Origin: Paraburkholderia tropica
GTDB lineage: Bacteria; Pseudomonadota; Gammaproteobacteria; Burkholderiales; Burkholderiaceae
NCBI RefSeq assembly: GCF_914484835.1
Contig: NZ_CAJZAR010000001.1
Coordinates: forward strand, 1 to 64,000
DNA: 64,000 nucleotides
Reading direction: 5' to 3'
The translations under genes and the position numbers were made by a program. The notes under the pieces were generated by a model. That model made no database searches and was not told the DNA's origin. It saw only the letters and a list, made by a program, of their open reading frames with translations. Shown in pieces: positions 19,951 to 29,202 of the stretch (position 1 is the first letter of the stretch; each line of letters begins with the position of its first letter).

Positions 19951-20027
19951 GCGGCTGTAGCTCAGTTGGATAGAGTACTTGGCTACGAACCAAGGGGTCG
20001 TGGGTTCGAATCCTGCCAGCCGCGCCA
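19951..20027 (+). tRNA. tRNA-Arg (anticodon ACG), copy 1
   Basis: 77 nt with encoded CCA: acceptor GCGGCTG/CAGCCGC, discriminator G, anticodon ACG at 19985-19987, T loop GTTCGAATC. Anticodon A34 is normally edited to inosine. A TATACT box at 19932-19937 with TTCCAT 16 bp upstream is the likely promoter. Confidence 0.96.
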
Positions 20028-20102
20028 CCTTTTCAGAGTTTTGCGTCAGTTTTATCGCGCAGATCTCCAGTAACACTGCAGTAAGTAGTATCGTTTTAGC
20101 GT

Positions 20103-20179
20103 GCGGCTGTAGCTCAGTTGGATAGAGTACTTGGCTACGAACCAAGGGGTCGTGGGTTCGAATCCTGCCAGCCGCACCA
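20103..20179 (+). tRNA. tRNA-Arg (anticodon ACG), copy 2
   Basis: Identical to copy 1 except for the discriminator base, A instead of G. It begins 75 bp after copy 1, with no good promoter between, so the two are probably co-transcribed. Anticodon at 20137-20139. Confidence 0.96.
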
Positions 20180-20186
20180 CCTTTCG

Positions 20187-20214
20187 AAGGGCCTTCCTGA
20201 TCAGGAAGGCCCTT
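20187..20214 (+). terminator. Terminator of the tRNA-Arg pair
   Basis: A perfect 28-nt dyad (AAGGGCCTTCCTGA and its complement, 20187-20200 and 20201-20214), then TGTCTTTCT. Confidence 0.8.
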
Positions 20215-20282
20215 TGTCTTTCTAGCTGCGTTTTTCGTGCAGCGTCCCCGCTGCTCCCCTTCTCTACCTCGCACCCTCCGCT

Positions 20283-20771
20283 CTAACGCGGCTGCGTGCC
20301 GATATCGCCGATCTGTGCATCGGGACGCGGCAAATCCTCCACGTCGCCCACATTGGCCGGTTCCGCCGCCAGCTCCGTGCCGATGCCGGAGAGCGCCTGC
20401 GGCTGGCGCAGCACAGCACCCACCTCATCACCGAAACGACTGGTCACGAACGCGCGCAGCAGCGCCTCACGCATCGTCGCGCCCTGCGCTTGCGCCGTGC
20501 GATGGCTGCCGGCGAACTCGGCCACGCAGATCACCGTCTCGCCGTCCCGATGCTCGCGCACATCCAGACGCTGCGTGCGGTCGAGCACGACGCCCGCGGC
20601 TTCCCACGACGTCGACGGCTCGAAGCGCCCGTCCCACGGCCGGCCGCGATCGTTGCCGCGCACGGCGACGGTCTCGCCGCTATCGGTGAAATAAATCTCG
20701 CGCACGAAGTCGGGCAGGCAGCGCGCCACCCAGTAGTCGAGCGCGAGGCCGGAGATATCCGCTACGTTCAT
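20283..20771 (-). CDS. DUF2591-like (NinX-type) protein
   Basis: 162 residues. The opening DISGLALDYWVARC, the central FEPSTSWEAAGVVLDR and the segment REALLRAFVTSRFGDEVGAV match the pattern I know for DUF2591 (phage NinX-like) proteins, which often occur in prophages and burkholderial chromosomes. Their function is unknown. The C-terminal ~40 residues are a variable acidic tail. No phage gene is near, so this looks like a domesticated or chromosomal member. The ATG at 20771 is the only reasonable start. Confidence 0.65.
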   Translation of the reverse strand: MNVADISGLALDYWVARCLPDFVREIYFTDSGETVAVRGNDRGRPWDGRFEPSTSWEAAGVVLDRTQRLDVREHRDGETVICVAEFAGSHRTAQAQGATMREALLRAFVTSRFGDEVGAVLRQPQALSGIGTELAAEPANVGDVEDLPRPDAQIGDIGTQPR

Positions 20772-20955
20772 GGCGTGTCCTCGCTTCCGGTTGAAGAGGT
20801 TCGAGGCGGCGCGAGAGAGCCGCGCCTGCGGGCCGCAGAAAGCCGGGCCAGAAAGAGAGACAGAGAGGGGGCAGAGCCGCCCAGGCGCCGCGAAGATGGC
20901 GGCCCGTGCTGCGGCCCGTTCCTGCCGGCGCGCGCGGGCGAGCGGCGCGCCTGTC

Positions 20956-21020
20956 GTTAAACGCTGGTCACCGGCTGGTTAAACGCTACCTAAGTGCCAC
21001 CTAAGCGCCAGTCAAACGCC
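20956..21020. repeat. Short interleaved direct repeats downstream of spoT
   Basis: GTTAAACGCT occurs at 20956-20965 and 20978-20987, with the variant GTCAAACGCC at 21011-21020. ACCTAAG(T/C)GCC is tandemly doubled at 20988-21009. Confidence 0.8.
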
Positions 21021-21024
21021 GACG

Positions 21025-23391
21025 TCAGTAATCGGCGCGTTCGCGGTCGATGCGCATGCCGCCGTCGTGGCGATGATGCCCTTCGTCGCTCGGCCGCTCG
21101 CGCGTGATGCGCATCACGTCCGGGTTCGTGCGCACGCGGCGCATGACGTTCGCGAGGTGCACGCGGTCGCTCACCTGGATCACGAAGCGCAGCATGTTCG
21201 ACTCCTGCGCGAGATCGTCGTCCATGGCGATGTGCACGATGTTCGCGTCGGCGGACGTGATGTCGGCGGCCACGCGCGCGAACACGCCCTTGGTGTTCTT
21301 CACGAGCACCTTCACGGCGACGTCGAACAGACGGCCAGGCTGCGGCGCCCACGCGACGTCGATCCAGCGGCCCGGATCGCGGCGATGGATGCGCTGCGCC
21401 ACGCGGCAGTCGGTCGTATGGATCGCCATGCCGAGCCCGATGCCGATGTAACCCATGATGTCGTCGCCCGGAATCGGACGGCAGCAGGCCGAGAGCTGCA
21501 CCGACATGCCTTCGGTGCCCGTGATGACCACAGGCGGCGCATGCGGCGCGTTCGGATCGCGCGGCGCATGGTGATGGTCTTCGTCGTCGGCGTCGAGGCC
21601 GGTCACCAGCACCTCGATGCGCTTGGCCATGACCGCCGCCACGCGTCGGCCAAGGCCGATGTCCGCGAAAATTTCCTGGCGATTCTTGTTGCCGGTCCAC
21701 TGCACGAGCTTTTCCCAGACTTCCGGCGTGATCTCCGAAAGCTGGTAGCCATAGCCCTTGAGCGCCTGGTCGACGAGACGCTCGCCAAGCTGCACGGACT
21801 CCGTGAGCCGCATCGTCTTCAGGTAGTGACGGATCGCCGAGCGCGCCTTGCCGGTACGCACGAAACCGAGCCACGCGGGATTCGGCTTCGAATACGGCGC
21901 GGTGATCACTTCGACGATGTCGCCGCTCTTGAGCTCGGTGCGCAGCGGCAGCAGCTCGTTGTTGATCTTCACGGCGACGCACTGGTTGCCCAGGTCGCTG
22001 TGGATCGAATATGCGAAGTCGAGCGCCGTGGCGCCGCGCGGCAGCGCCATGATCTTCGACTTCGGCGTGAATACGTAGACGGCGTCCGGGAACAGGTCGA
22101 TCTTGACGTGTTCGAGGAACTCGCTCGAATCGCCCGCCTCGCTCTGGATGTCGAGCAGCGACTTGAGCCACTGATGCGCGCGCTTCTGCACGTCGTTCAG
22201 ATCGGCGCCGCCGTTCTTGTAGAGCCAGTGCGCGGCCACGCCCGCCTCGGCGATCTCGTGCATCTTGCGCGTGCGCACCTGGAACTCGATGGGCGCACCG
22301 AACGGGCCGACGAGCGTGGTGTGCAAGGACTGATAGCCGTTCACCTTGGGAATGGCGATGTAGTCCTTGAATTTGCCCGGCACCGGCTTGTAGAGCGCAT
22401 GCAGCGCGCCGATGCAGGTATAGCATTCGAGCGCCGACTCGACGACCACGCGAAAGCCGTACACGTCGAGCACCTGCGAGAACGACAATTGCTTGTCGCG
22501 CATCTTCTTGTAGATGCTGAAGATGGTCTTCTCACGGCCGGTGACTTCGGCGTCGAGCTTCGCGTCGCCGAGCGCGCGCTGCACCGCTTCCAGGATCTTG
22601 CTGACCACTTCGCGCCGGTTGCCGCGCGCGGCCTTGACCGCTTTTTCGAGCGTGGCGTAGCGGTTCGGGTTGAAGTTCTGGAAGCTCAGATCCTGCAACT
22701 CGCGATACGTGTTGTTCAGGCCGAGCCGGTGCGCGATGGGCGCATAAATATCGATGGTCTCGCGCGCCACGCGGCGGCGCTTTTCGGGCGGCACCGCGCC
22801 CAGCGTGCGCATGTTGTGCAGCCGGTCGGCGAGCTTCACGAGAATCACGCGCACGTCGCGCGCCATCGCGAGCAGCATCTTGCGGAAGTTCTCCGCCTGC
22901 GCTTCCTCGCGATTGCGAAACTCCATCTTGTCGAGTTTCGACAGGCCGTCGACCAGTTCCGCGACCTTGGCGCCGAAGCGCTCGGCGATCTCCGCCTTGG
23001 TCACGCCCTGGTCTTCGATCACGTCATGAAGCAGCGCCGCCTGGATGGCCTGGGCGTCGAGCTTCCAGCCGGCGCAGATTTCCGCGACGGCGACGGGATG
23101 CGTGATGTAGGGTTCGCCACTCTGACGATACTGCCCGAGGTGGGCTTCGTCGCTGAAGTGAAACGCCGCTTTGACTTCCTTGATTTCCTCAGGTGTGAGG
23201 TAACCGGAAAGCGCCGCGGTCAGATTGGCGATGGAGACGACCCCGTGCTTGCGGGGCTGCTCCGGTGTGGCGGTCGGCCCGAACAGATGACGAAACGACT
23301 GTTCGAGGACCGCGTCGATGTAATTGCGCGCGGGGTTCGCGGTTTCCGCTTCCTGGTCCACGTCGGTGGCCGGCGAGGGCGTGGTGCTCAT
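21025..23391 (-). CDS. spoT: Bifunctional (p)ppGpp synthetase/hydrolase SpoT
   Basis: 788 residues of the long RSH type. An N-terminal HD hydrolase domain carries the LLHDVIEDQG motif (H122, D123, E126, D127) intact, so ppGpp hydrolysis is expected. The RelA/SpoT synthetase domain follows (GFRVVVESALECYTCIGALH, then GYQSLHTTLVGPFG), then a TGS domain (about residues 415-475, VYVFTPKSKIMALPRGATALDFAYSIH) and a C-terminal ACT domain (last ~80 residues). Hydrolase and synthase parts look complete, so I call SpoT rather than RelA. It is the last gene of the yicC-gmk-rpoZ-spoT set on the minus strand; the rpoZ-spoT neighbourhood is also known from E. coli. Confidence 0.95.
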   Translation of the reverse strand: MSTTPSPATDVDQEAETANPARNYIDAVLEQSFRHLFGPTATPEQPRKHGVVSIANLTAALSGYLTPEEIKEVKAAFHFSDEAHLGQYRQSGEPYITHPVAVAEICAGWKLDAQAIQAALLHDVIEDQGVTKAEIAERFGAKVAELVDGLSKLDKMEFRNREEAQAENFRKMLLAMARDVRVILVKLADRLHNMRTLGAVPPEKRRRVARETIDIYAPIAHRLGLNNTYRELQDLSFQNFNPNRYATLEKAVKAARGNRREVVSKILEAVQRALGDAKLDAEVTGREKTIFSIYKKMRDKQLSFSQVLDVYGFRVVVESALECYTCIGALHALYKPVPGKFKDYIAIPKVNGYQSLHTTLVGPFGAPIEFQVRTRKMHEIAEAGVAAHWLYKNGGADLNDVQKRAHQWLKSLLDIQSEAGDSSEFLEHVKIDLFPDAVYVFTPKSKIMALPRGATALDFAYSIHSDLGNQCVAVKINNELLPLRTELKSGDIVEVITAPYSKPNPAWLGFVRTGKARSAIRHYLKTMRLTESVQLGERLVDQALKGYGYQLSEITPEVWEKLVQWTGNKNRQEIFADIGLGRRVAAVMAKRIEVLVTGLDADDEDHHHAPRDPNAPHAPPVVITGTEGMSVQLSACCRPIPGDDIMGYIGIGLGMAIHTTDCRVAQRIHRRDPGRWIDVAWAPQPGRLFDVAVKVLVKNTKGVFARVAADITSADANIVHIAMDDDLAQESNMLRFVIQVSDRVHLANVMRRVRTNPDVMRITRERPSDEGHHRHDGGMRIDRERADY

Positions 23392-23496
23392 GTTCCCCTC
23401 CGTTTCAGGTCAGGCGTTAGCGGTTAGCGCGAGAGCAATGCCCGGCAAACGCCGCCCGGCACGAATTACACGACGTATGGGTACAGCAAGGCGCCG

Positions 23497-23700
23497 TTAA
23501 ACGGGCACCTTTTTCAGCATTTCCAGACCCACCTGGCCAGACGCGATCTCGCGCAGCGCGACGACGGTCGGCTTGTCGCGGCTTTCGATCTTCGGCGTGT
23601 GACCTTGGGCGAGCTGACGTGCGCGATACGTTGCGGCAAGCGCCAGTTCGAAACGGTTCGGAATTTGTTTCAGACAGTCTTCGACGGTGATGCGGGCCAT
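23497..23700 (-). CDS. rpoZ: RNA polymerase omega subunit
   Basis: 67 residues, [30 protein letters not shown], the conserved omega N-terminus that helps fold beta-prime. The C-terminus is short, as usual in betaproteobacteria. A ribosome site (AGAAGGAACC) precedes the ATG. It lies 105 bp upstream of spoT and downstream of gmk on the same strand. Confidence 0.97.
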   Translation of the reverse strand: MARITVEDCLKQIPNRFELALAATYRARQLAQGHTPKIESRDKPTVVALREIASGQVGLEMLKKVPV

Positions 23701-23739
23701 GTCGGGTTCCTTCTCATTCTCACAGGTTCTTATTCTACC

Positions 23740-24453
23740 TTATGTGCCCGATGCGCCGGGCTGCGGCTGATGGATACCAAGCTGCACGAACAGCTCGGTG
23801 TGCCGCGCGTATTGCGACGTGAAGCGCAGACGCGTCGCGCTCACGATGTTGCGCAGCTCCTGCAGCGCGCGATCGAAGTTCTCGTTGATCACGACGTACT
23901 CCGCTTCGCTCGCATGCGCCATCTCGCTGCCCGCTGCCAGCAGGCGTCGCGTGATGACGTTGGGCTCGTCCTCGCCGCGCTTGCGCAGACGGTCGGCGAG
24001 CGCATCGAGCGACGGCGGCAGGATGAAGATTTCCACGGCGTTGCGGAATTGCTTCTTCACCTGCTGCGCGCCTTGCCAGTCGATTTCGAGCAGCACGTCA
24101 TGGCCGATCTTCATCTGATCTTCGATCCACACGCGCGACGTCGCGTAGTAGTTGCCATGCACTTCCGCGCTTTCGAGGAACTCGCCTTGCGCATGACGCG
24201 AAAGGAAATCGTCGACGGTCGTGAAGTGGTAGTGCTCGCCGTCGCGCTCCTTCGAACGCGGCTCGCGCGTCGTGTACGAAATCGACAGACAGATCGCGCT
24301 GTCTTCGGCGAGCAGCGCGTTCACGAGCGTGGATTTGCCCGCGCCCGACGGCGCGACCACCATGAAGAGATTGCCCGGATAAACGCCCACGTACGGATTG
24401 CGCGGTTTCGTTTCGGACTTGTGCGCACCGGCGCCGCTGGTCTGGTCGGTCAT
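23740..24453 (-). CDS. gmk: Guanylate kinase
   Basis: 237 residues from ATG 24453 (MTDQTSGAG). It phosphorylates GMP to GDP with ATP. P-loop APSGAGKST (residues 34-42), the GMP-binding [19 protein letters not shown] region, and the [14 protein letters not shown] segment are all present. It has a roughly 25-residue N-terminal extension compared with E. coli. The upstream extension of the frame to 24528 is unlikely. It shares an operon with rpoZ and spoT, linking guanine nucleotide supply and ppGpp metabolism. Confidence 0.95.
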   Translation of the reverse strand: MTDQTSGAGAHKSETKPRNPYVGVYPGNLFMVVAPSGAGKSTLVNALLAEDSAICLSISYTTREPRSKERDGEHYHFTTVDDFLSRHAQGEFLESAEVHGNYYATSRVWIEDQMKIGHDVLLEIDWQGAQQVKKQFRNAVEIFILPPSLDALADRLRKRGEDEPNVITRRLLAAGSEMAHASEAEYVVINENFDRALQELRNIVSATRLRFTSQYARHTELFVQLGIHQPQPGASGT

Positions 24454-24547
24454 GTTCGTTGCTTCCTGTTTTGCTGCTGTGTTACTGCGTGTTGATGCGT
24501 GCTTATACGTCTTTACGCGCGCTTGCACATGTTGCCGCGCGCACTTT

Positions 24548-25483
24548 TTATTCGAGGTTCTGCACCTGCTCGCGCATCTGCTCGATGAGCAGCTTGAGCG
24601 TCATCGACGCGTCGGCGAGTTCCTTGGCCGCCGCCTTCGAACCGAGCGTGTTCGCTTCGCGGTTCAGCTCCTGCATCATGAAGTCGAGACGCTTGCCCAC
24701 ACGGCCGCCCTTCTCGATCACGTGACGCGTTTCCGAAAGATGCGCGGACAGGCGCGAGAGTTCTTCGGTGATGTCGATGCGGATGCCGTACATCGTCACT
24801 TCCTGGCGAATGCGTTCGGCGACTTCCTCGCGCGACACGCTGCCGATATTGCCGTTGCCGTTCGCTTCCGGCGCGGCGATGCCGAGCGCTTCCTGCAGAC
24901 GCTCGACGATTTTCTGCTGATGCTTGACGATCAGGTCCGGCACGAGCGGCGTGATCTTCGCGACGATCGCTTCCATCTCGGCGACGTTGGCGAGCAGCAT
25001 GTTCGCGAGTTGCGCGCCTTCGCGGCCGCGCACGTCGATCAGGTCGGCGATGGCCTGCTTGCCGCAGCCGAGCACCGCGTCGCGCAGCACTTCGGGCGCG
25101 ACGCCGCTTTCCGCCAGCACGCCCGGCCAGCGCAGGATCTCGCCGGTGCGCAGGCGGCCCGACTCGGGAAATGCGTCGAGCACCGCGCGTTCGAGCGAGG
25201 CGAGCTGTTCGAGCGCGTCGCGGTTCAGCGAGCCGGCGTTGGCGCCCTGCTCGCTGCGCTGGATGTTGATGCGGATATCGACCTTGCCGCGCGAGAGCTT
25301 CGTCATCAGCATTTCGCGCAGCGTGGGTTCGCACACGCGCACGTCTTCCGGCATGCGGAAATTCAGGTCGAGAAAGCGCGAATTCACGGTGCGCAGTTCG
25401 ACGGACACGCTGGCGCCGCCAGTGCCCGATGCCGCCACCAGTTCGCGCGTGGCGCTGGCATAGCCGGTCATGCTGTAGATCAT
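24548..25483 (-). CDS. YicC family protein (putative endoribonuclease)
   Basis: 311 residues beginning [14 protein letters not shown], the signature YicC_N start, and ending with the DUF1732 helix-rich domain ([30 protein letters not shown]). YicC of E. coli has been reported to act as an endoribonuclease. First gene of the yicC-gmk-rpoZ-spoT group; gmk starts 94 bp downstream. It is divergent from rph. Confidence 0.9.
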   Translation of the reverse strand: MIYSMTGYASATRELVAASGTGGASVSVELRTVNSRFLDLNFRMPEDVRVCEPTLREMLMTKLSRGKVDIRINIQRSEQGANAGSLNRDALEQLASLERAVLDAFPESGRLRTGEILRWPGVLAESGVAPEVLRDAVLGCGKQAIADLIDVRGREGAQLANMLLANVAEMEAIVAKITPLVPDLIVKHQQKIVERLQEALGIAAPEANGNGNIGSVSREEVAERIRQEVTMYGIRIDITEELSRLSAHLSETRHVIEKGGRVGKRLDFMMQELNREANTLGSKAAAKELADASMTLKLLIEQMREQVQNLE

Positions 25484-25799
25484 GGTTCGTCTCGCGTAAA
25501 AGCCATGCGGCGCGCCGATGACGGGCGCGGCTCACGGCGAGGAAAAATCGAGGCGCCCGGCGTGGACTCGTGCAATCGATGACGCGGGGCGGAGAATCGC
25601 CATTATCCCATTTTTGGCCGCGCGCCCGCCCGTTCGGCGGGGTCCGCCGGCCGGCCCAGCGGCGGGCCGCCAGCCAGCCGCGGCGGCGTGCGGCGCGAAA
25701 CCGGCCCCGCCAGGCCGGAACCCGCGCCCCGCGTCCGCAGTGCGAAGGCGCTAAAATTGCGTTTTCCCCTTCCTTTGCCGTGCCCCCGCACGCCCGACG
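25484..25799. other. 316-bp divergent promoter region (yicC / rph)
   Basis: Very GC-rich (25620-25740 almost only G and C) with no gene. A -10-like TAAAAT lies at 25752-25757, 42 bp before rph. Confidence 0.5.
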
Positions 25800-26540
25800 A
25801 TGACCCAATCCATCCAGCGCCCCTCCGGCCGCGCCGCCGACCAGCTTCGCGACGTCCGCATCACCCGCCATTTCACGAAGTACGCAGAAGGGTCGGTGCT
25901 CGTCGAATTCGGCGACACCAAGGTGCTGTGCACCGCGAGCGTCTCGGAAAGCGTGCCGCCGTTCCTGCGCGACAAGGGCCAGGGCTGGCTCACCGCCGAA
26001 TACGGCATGCTGCCGCGCGCCACGCACACGCGCAGCGACCGCGAAGCCGCACGCGGCAAGCAGACGGGCCGCACCCAGGAAATCCAGCGCCTGATCGGCC
26101 GCGCGATGCGCGCGGTGTTCGATCTGGAAGCGCTCGGCGCACGCACCATCAACCTCGATTGCGACGTGCTGCAGGCCGACGGCGGCACGCGCACGGCCGC
26201 CATTACGGGCGCGTTCGTCGCGGCGCACGACGCCGTCTCGAAGCTGCTCGCAACCGGCCGCATCGAACGCTCGCCGATCACCGACTACGTGGCGGCGATC
26301 TCGGTCGGCGTCTACGAAGGCCTGCCCGTGCTCGACCTCGACTACGCCGAAGACTCGCAATGCGACACCGACATGAACGTCGTCATGACGGGCTCGGGCG
26401 GCATGGTTGAAGTGCAAGGCACGGCCGAAGGCGCGCCGTTCTCGCGCGACGAACTCAACGCGCTCCTCGACCTCGCGCAAGGCGGCATCCGCACGCTGAT
26501 CGAGAAGCAAAAGGCCGCGCTGGAGATCGCACATGGCTGA
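25800..26540 (+). CDS. rph: Ribonuclease PH
   Basis: 246 residues. A phosphorolytic 3'-5' exoribonuclease that trims tRNA 3' ends. [40 protein letters not shown] is the conserved N-terminal region; [34 protein letters not shown] contains the phosphate-site arginines, and [20 protein letters not shown] is the usual C-terminal motif. The stop overlaps rdgB by 8 nt, so the two are translationally coupled. Confidence 0.97.
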   Translation: MTQSIQRPSGRAADQLRDVRITRHFTKYAEGSVLVEFGDTKVLCTASVSESVPPFLRDKGQGWLTAEYGMLPRATHTRSDREAARGKQTGRTQEIQRLIGRAMRAVFDLEALGARTINLDCDVLQADGGTRTAAITGAFVAAHDAVSKLLATGRIERSPITDYVAAISVGVYEGLPVLDLDYAEDSQCDTDMNVVMTGSGGMVEVQGTAEGAPFSRDELNALLDLAQGGIRTLIEKQKAALEIAHG

Positions 26541-27162
26541 TACCGCTGGCCAGGGCGGCCTGTCGGGCCGCGTCGTGCTGGCCTCGAACAACGCCGGCAA
26601 GCTACGTGAATTCGCGGCGCTGCTCGGCGCGGCGGGCATCGAACTCGTGACGCAAGGCGAGCTTGGCGTGCCCGAAGCCGAGGAGCCGCACGTCACCTTC
26701 GTGGAGAACGCGCTCGCCAAGGCGCGCCACGCCGCGAAGCTGACCGGCCTGCCGGCCATCGCCGACGATTCCGGCCTTTGCGTGAGCGTGCTGGGCGGCG
26801 CGCCGGGCGTGTATTCGGCGCGCTACGCGCAGCGTGCGGGCGGCGAGAAAAGCGATGCCGCGAACAACGCGCTGCTCGTCGCGAATCTGCAGGAACACGC
26901 CGACCGCCGCGCGTACTACTACTGCGTGCTCGCGCTCGTGCGCCACGCCGACGACCCCGAACCGCTGATCGCCGAAGGCCGCTGGCACGGCGAAGTGATC
27001 GACGCGCCGCGCGGTGAGAACGGCTTCGGCTACGACCCGTACTTCTACATCCCGGGCCTCGAAGCCACCGCCGCCGAACTCGATCCGGCGCTCAAGAACG
27101 CGTCGAGCCATCGCGCGATCGCCCTGCGCGCCCTGCTCGCGCGCCTCGAGGAGCTAGCGTGA
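26533..27162 (+). CDS. rdgB: dITP/XTP pyrophosphatase (RdgB/HAM1 family)
   Basis: 209 residues. Hydrolyses deaminated purine triphosphates (ITP, dITP, XTP) to keep them out of nucleic acids. Motifs: [35 protein letters not shown], and [14 protein letters not shown] with [12 protein letters not shown] near the end. Overlaps rph by 8 nt and hemW by 4 nt; a compact three-gene operon. Confidence 0.96.
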   Translation: MADTAGQGGLSGRVVLASNNAGKLREFAALLGAAGIELVTQGELGVPEAEEPHVTFVENALAKARHAAKLTGLPAIADDSGLCVSVLGGAPGVYSARYAQRAGGEKSDAANNALLVANLQEHADRRAYYYCVLALVRHADDPEPLIAEGRWHGEVIDAPRGENGFGYDPYFYIPGLEATAAELDPALKNASSHRAIALRALLARLEELA

Positions 27163-28376
27163 GCCAGCAGCACCGCATCGGCATCGAAGTCGTGAAGTCG
27201 TTCACGATGCCGGGCAGCATCCGCCTCACATCGCTGCCGCCGCTTTCGCTTTACGTGCATTTCCCGTGGTGCGTGCGCAAGTGCCCGTACTGCGATTTCA
27301 ACTCGCACGAATGGAAAGGCGATCGCTTTCCCGAGGACGATTACCTCGACGCGCTGCGCGCCGATCTCGAACAGGCGCTGCCGCTCGTATGGGGCCGCCA
27401 GGTGCATACGATCTTCATCGGCGGCGGCACGCCCAGCCTGCTCTCGGCGAAAGGGCTCGACCGCCTGCTCTCCGACGTGCGCGCGCTGCTGCCGCTCGAC
27501 GCCGACGCCGAAATCACGCTCGAAGCCAATCCGGGCACGTTCGAGGCGGACAAGTTCGCGCAATTCCGCGCGAGCGGCGTGAACCGGCTGTCGGTCGGCA
27601 TCCAGAGCTTCAACGAGGCGCATCTGAAGGCGCTCGGGCGCATTCACGACGCGGCGCAGGCGCGCCACGCGGTGGAAGTCGCGGCGAAGACCTTCGACAA
27701 CTTCAATCTCGATCTGATGTTCGCGCTGCCGCAGCAGACGCTCGCCGAATGTCAGGCCGATATCGAAACGGCGCTCGCGTTCAAGCCGCCGCATCTGTCG
27801 CTCTATCACCTCACGCTGGAACCGAACACGCTGTTCGCGAAGTTTCCGCCCGCCCTGCCCGACGACGACCAGTCCGCCGACATGCAGGAGTGGATTCACG
27901 CGCGCACGGCCGAGGCGGGTTATGGGCGCTACGAGGTGTCGGCGTATGCGCAGCCCGGCCATCAGAGCCGCCACAACCTCAACTACTGGCGTTTCGGCGA
28001 TTACCTCGGCATCGGCGCGGGCGCGCATACGAAGCTGTCGTTCCCGAACCGCATCGTGCGGCAGATGCGCTACAAGCATCCGTCGACGTTCATCGAGCAG
28101 GCGCGCGCGGGCTCGCCGGTGCAGGAGGAGCATGAGGTCGGCGCGCGCGATCTGCCGTTCGAGTTCATGCTCAACGCGCTGCGGCTCGTGGAAGGCTTTC
28201 CGGTGCATCGCTTCATCGAGCGCACGGGTTTGCCGATCACGACGATCGAACCGCAATTACAGGAAGCGGAGAAACGCGGGCTGATCACGCGCGATTACGA
28301 GAAGATCGTGCCGACCGAGCTGGGTCAGCGTTTTCTCAACGATCTGCAGGAGCTGTTTCTCAAGGACGGGTCCTGA
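27159..28376 (+). CDS. hemW: Heme chaperone HemW (radical SAM, HemN-like)
   Basis: 405 residues. HPWC..RKCPYCDF: the radical-SAM cluster cysteines are C38, C42 and C45, with FPWCVRKCPYCDFNSH typical of HemW rather than coproporphyrinogen oxidase HemN. FIGGGTPSLLS, LSVGIQSFN and the HemN_C domain follow. I start at GTG 27159 because GAGGAG (27148-27153) is 5 nt upstream and the start overlaps the rdgB stop (GTGA); ATG 27207 is an alternative. The gene is commonly annotated as oxygen-independent coproporphyrinogen III oxidase. Confidence 0.93.
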   Translation: MSQQHRIGIEVVKSFTMPGSIRLTSLPPLSLYVHFPWCVRKCPYCDFNSHEWKGDRFPEDDYLDALRADLEQALPLVWGRQVHTIFIGGGTPSLLSAKGLDRLLSDVRALLPLDADAEITLEANPGTFEADKFAQFRASGVNRLSVGIQSFNEAHLKALGRIHDAAQARHAVEVAAKTFDNFNLDLMFALPQQTLAECQADIETALAFKPPHLSLYHLTLEPNTLFAKFPPALPDDDQSADMQEWIHARTAEAGYGRYEVSAYAQPGHQSRHNLNYWRFGDYLGIGAGAHTKLSFPNRIVRQMRYKHPSTFIEQARAGSPVQEEHEVGARDLPFEFMLNALRLVEGFPVHRFIERTGLPITTIEPQLQEAEKRGLITRDYEKIVPTELGQRFLNDLQELFLKDGS

Positions 28377-28490
28377 GTTCGCGCCGAGGTTTGCGCCGAG
28401 GTTCGCGCTGAGGTTCCAATGCGCATTTCGGTGCGCGCCGCCGGCGAGGCTGCCGGCGCGCGCACATTCCAGGTTACAATGCGCGCCTTC

Positions 28491-28580
28491 GGAGGTGTGG
28501 CAGAGTGGTTGAATGCACCGGTCTTGAAAACCGGCGAAGGGGTAACCCTTCCGTGAGTTCGAATCTCACCGCCTCCGCCA
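28491..28580 (+). tRNA. tRNA-Ser (anticodon TGA)
   Basis: 90 nt class II tRNA with encoded CCA and a long variable arm (CGAAGGGGTAACCCTTCCG). Acceptor GGAGGTG/CGCCTCC includes one T-G wobble; discriminator G; anticodon TGA at 28525-28527. A TACAAT box at 28475-28480 is a candidate -10. Confidence 0.96.
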
Positions 28581-28780
28581 GCGACCCTCGCACGCCTCAT
28601 CGCGAACGCCCGGCGCCCTTTTCGCGGCACCGACGCTTCGCTCTCAGACCCGCGTTCCGCGGCTGAAAAAACACCCAACGCACCGCATCCAATCGCTCAT
28701 CGAGCCTCGCTCGACAACGGCCCACGCGCGTCGATTCCACTTTAAGGGTCGAATAACTAATTCGCCCAATTCATACACCA

Positions 28781-28818
28781 TGCCAGAACCCTGGCATAAC
28801 CCTAGGTGAAAACCCTAG
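28781..28818. promoter_or_regulatory. Inverted and direct repeats, candidate operator
   Basis: TGCCAG-AACC-CTGGCA (28781-28796) is followed by two direct copies of ACCCTAG starting at 28799 and 28812 (13-bp period), 40-80 bp upstream of the start at 28859. Confidence 0.5.
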
Positions 28819-28858
28819 TATTGCGGTAAACTATCGCCTGTTCAGGGGATTGCTCACC

Positions 28859-29071
28859 ATGCCGCACCGTTACCAAGTCTTTGAAAAGCTGGCCTTTTCG
28901 TTCGTCGTTCTGTCTGCCGTGATGTGCTCGGGCTACATCGCCTGGGAAAGCTCGCCCGATCTGCGCGCGAACGTGCAAGTCGGCAAGGAGCTGTTCCTCA
29001 AGAGCGGCGAATACTCGTACGCCTGCGCGACCGTGACCGCGGACCCCTGCGCGCAATTCCCCGTCGAATAA
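28859..29071 (+). CDS. Small hypothetical protein with N-terminal membrane segment (70 residues)
   Basis: ATG 28859 follows CAGGGGATTGCTCACC (AGGGGA 9 nt upstream). The sequence has one hydrophobic segment (LAFSFVVLSAVMCSGYIAW, about residues 10-28) and a short periplasmic-type tail with two cysteines (C56, C63 region YACATVTADPC). It may be a membrane-anchored or secreted small protein. I do not recognise a family. A compact set of inverted and direct repeats lies just upstream, so it may be specifically regulated. Confidence 0.65.
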   Translation: MPHRYQVFEKLAFSFVVLSAVMCSGYIAWESSPDLRANVQVGKELFLKSGEYSYACATVTADPCAQFPVE

Positions 29072-29202
29072 ACGCGGCAGCCGATAAGCGCCCAGGCGCA
29101 CACAACCCGCCAGCTTCCCGCCCTTGCGCGGGAGAGTTCGGATTGCATCCCGCACCGTTTCGACTAAGCTCGAATCTGGTTTCGCATTCGAGCCTGGCAA
29201 AC

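Noticed and set aside
11295..20179. Integrated element next to the tRNA genes
   Set aside because: I see no integrase, no repeat of a tRNA 3' end and no block of genes with foreign codon use beside any of the four tRNA loci.
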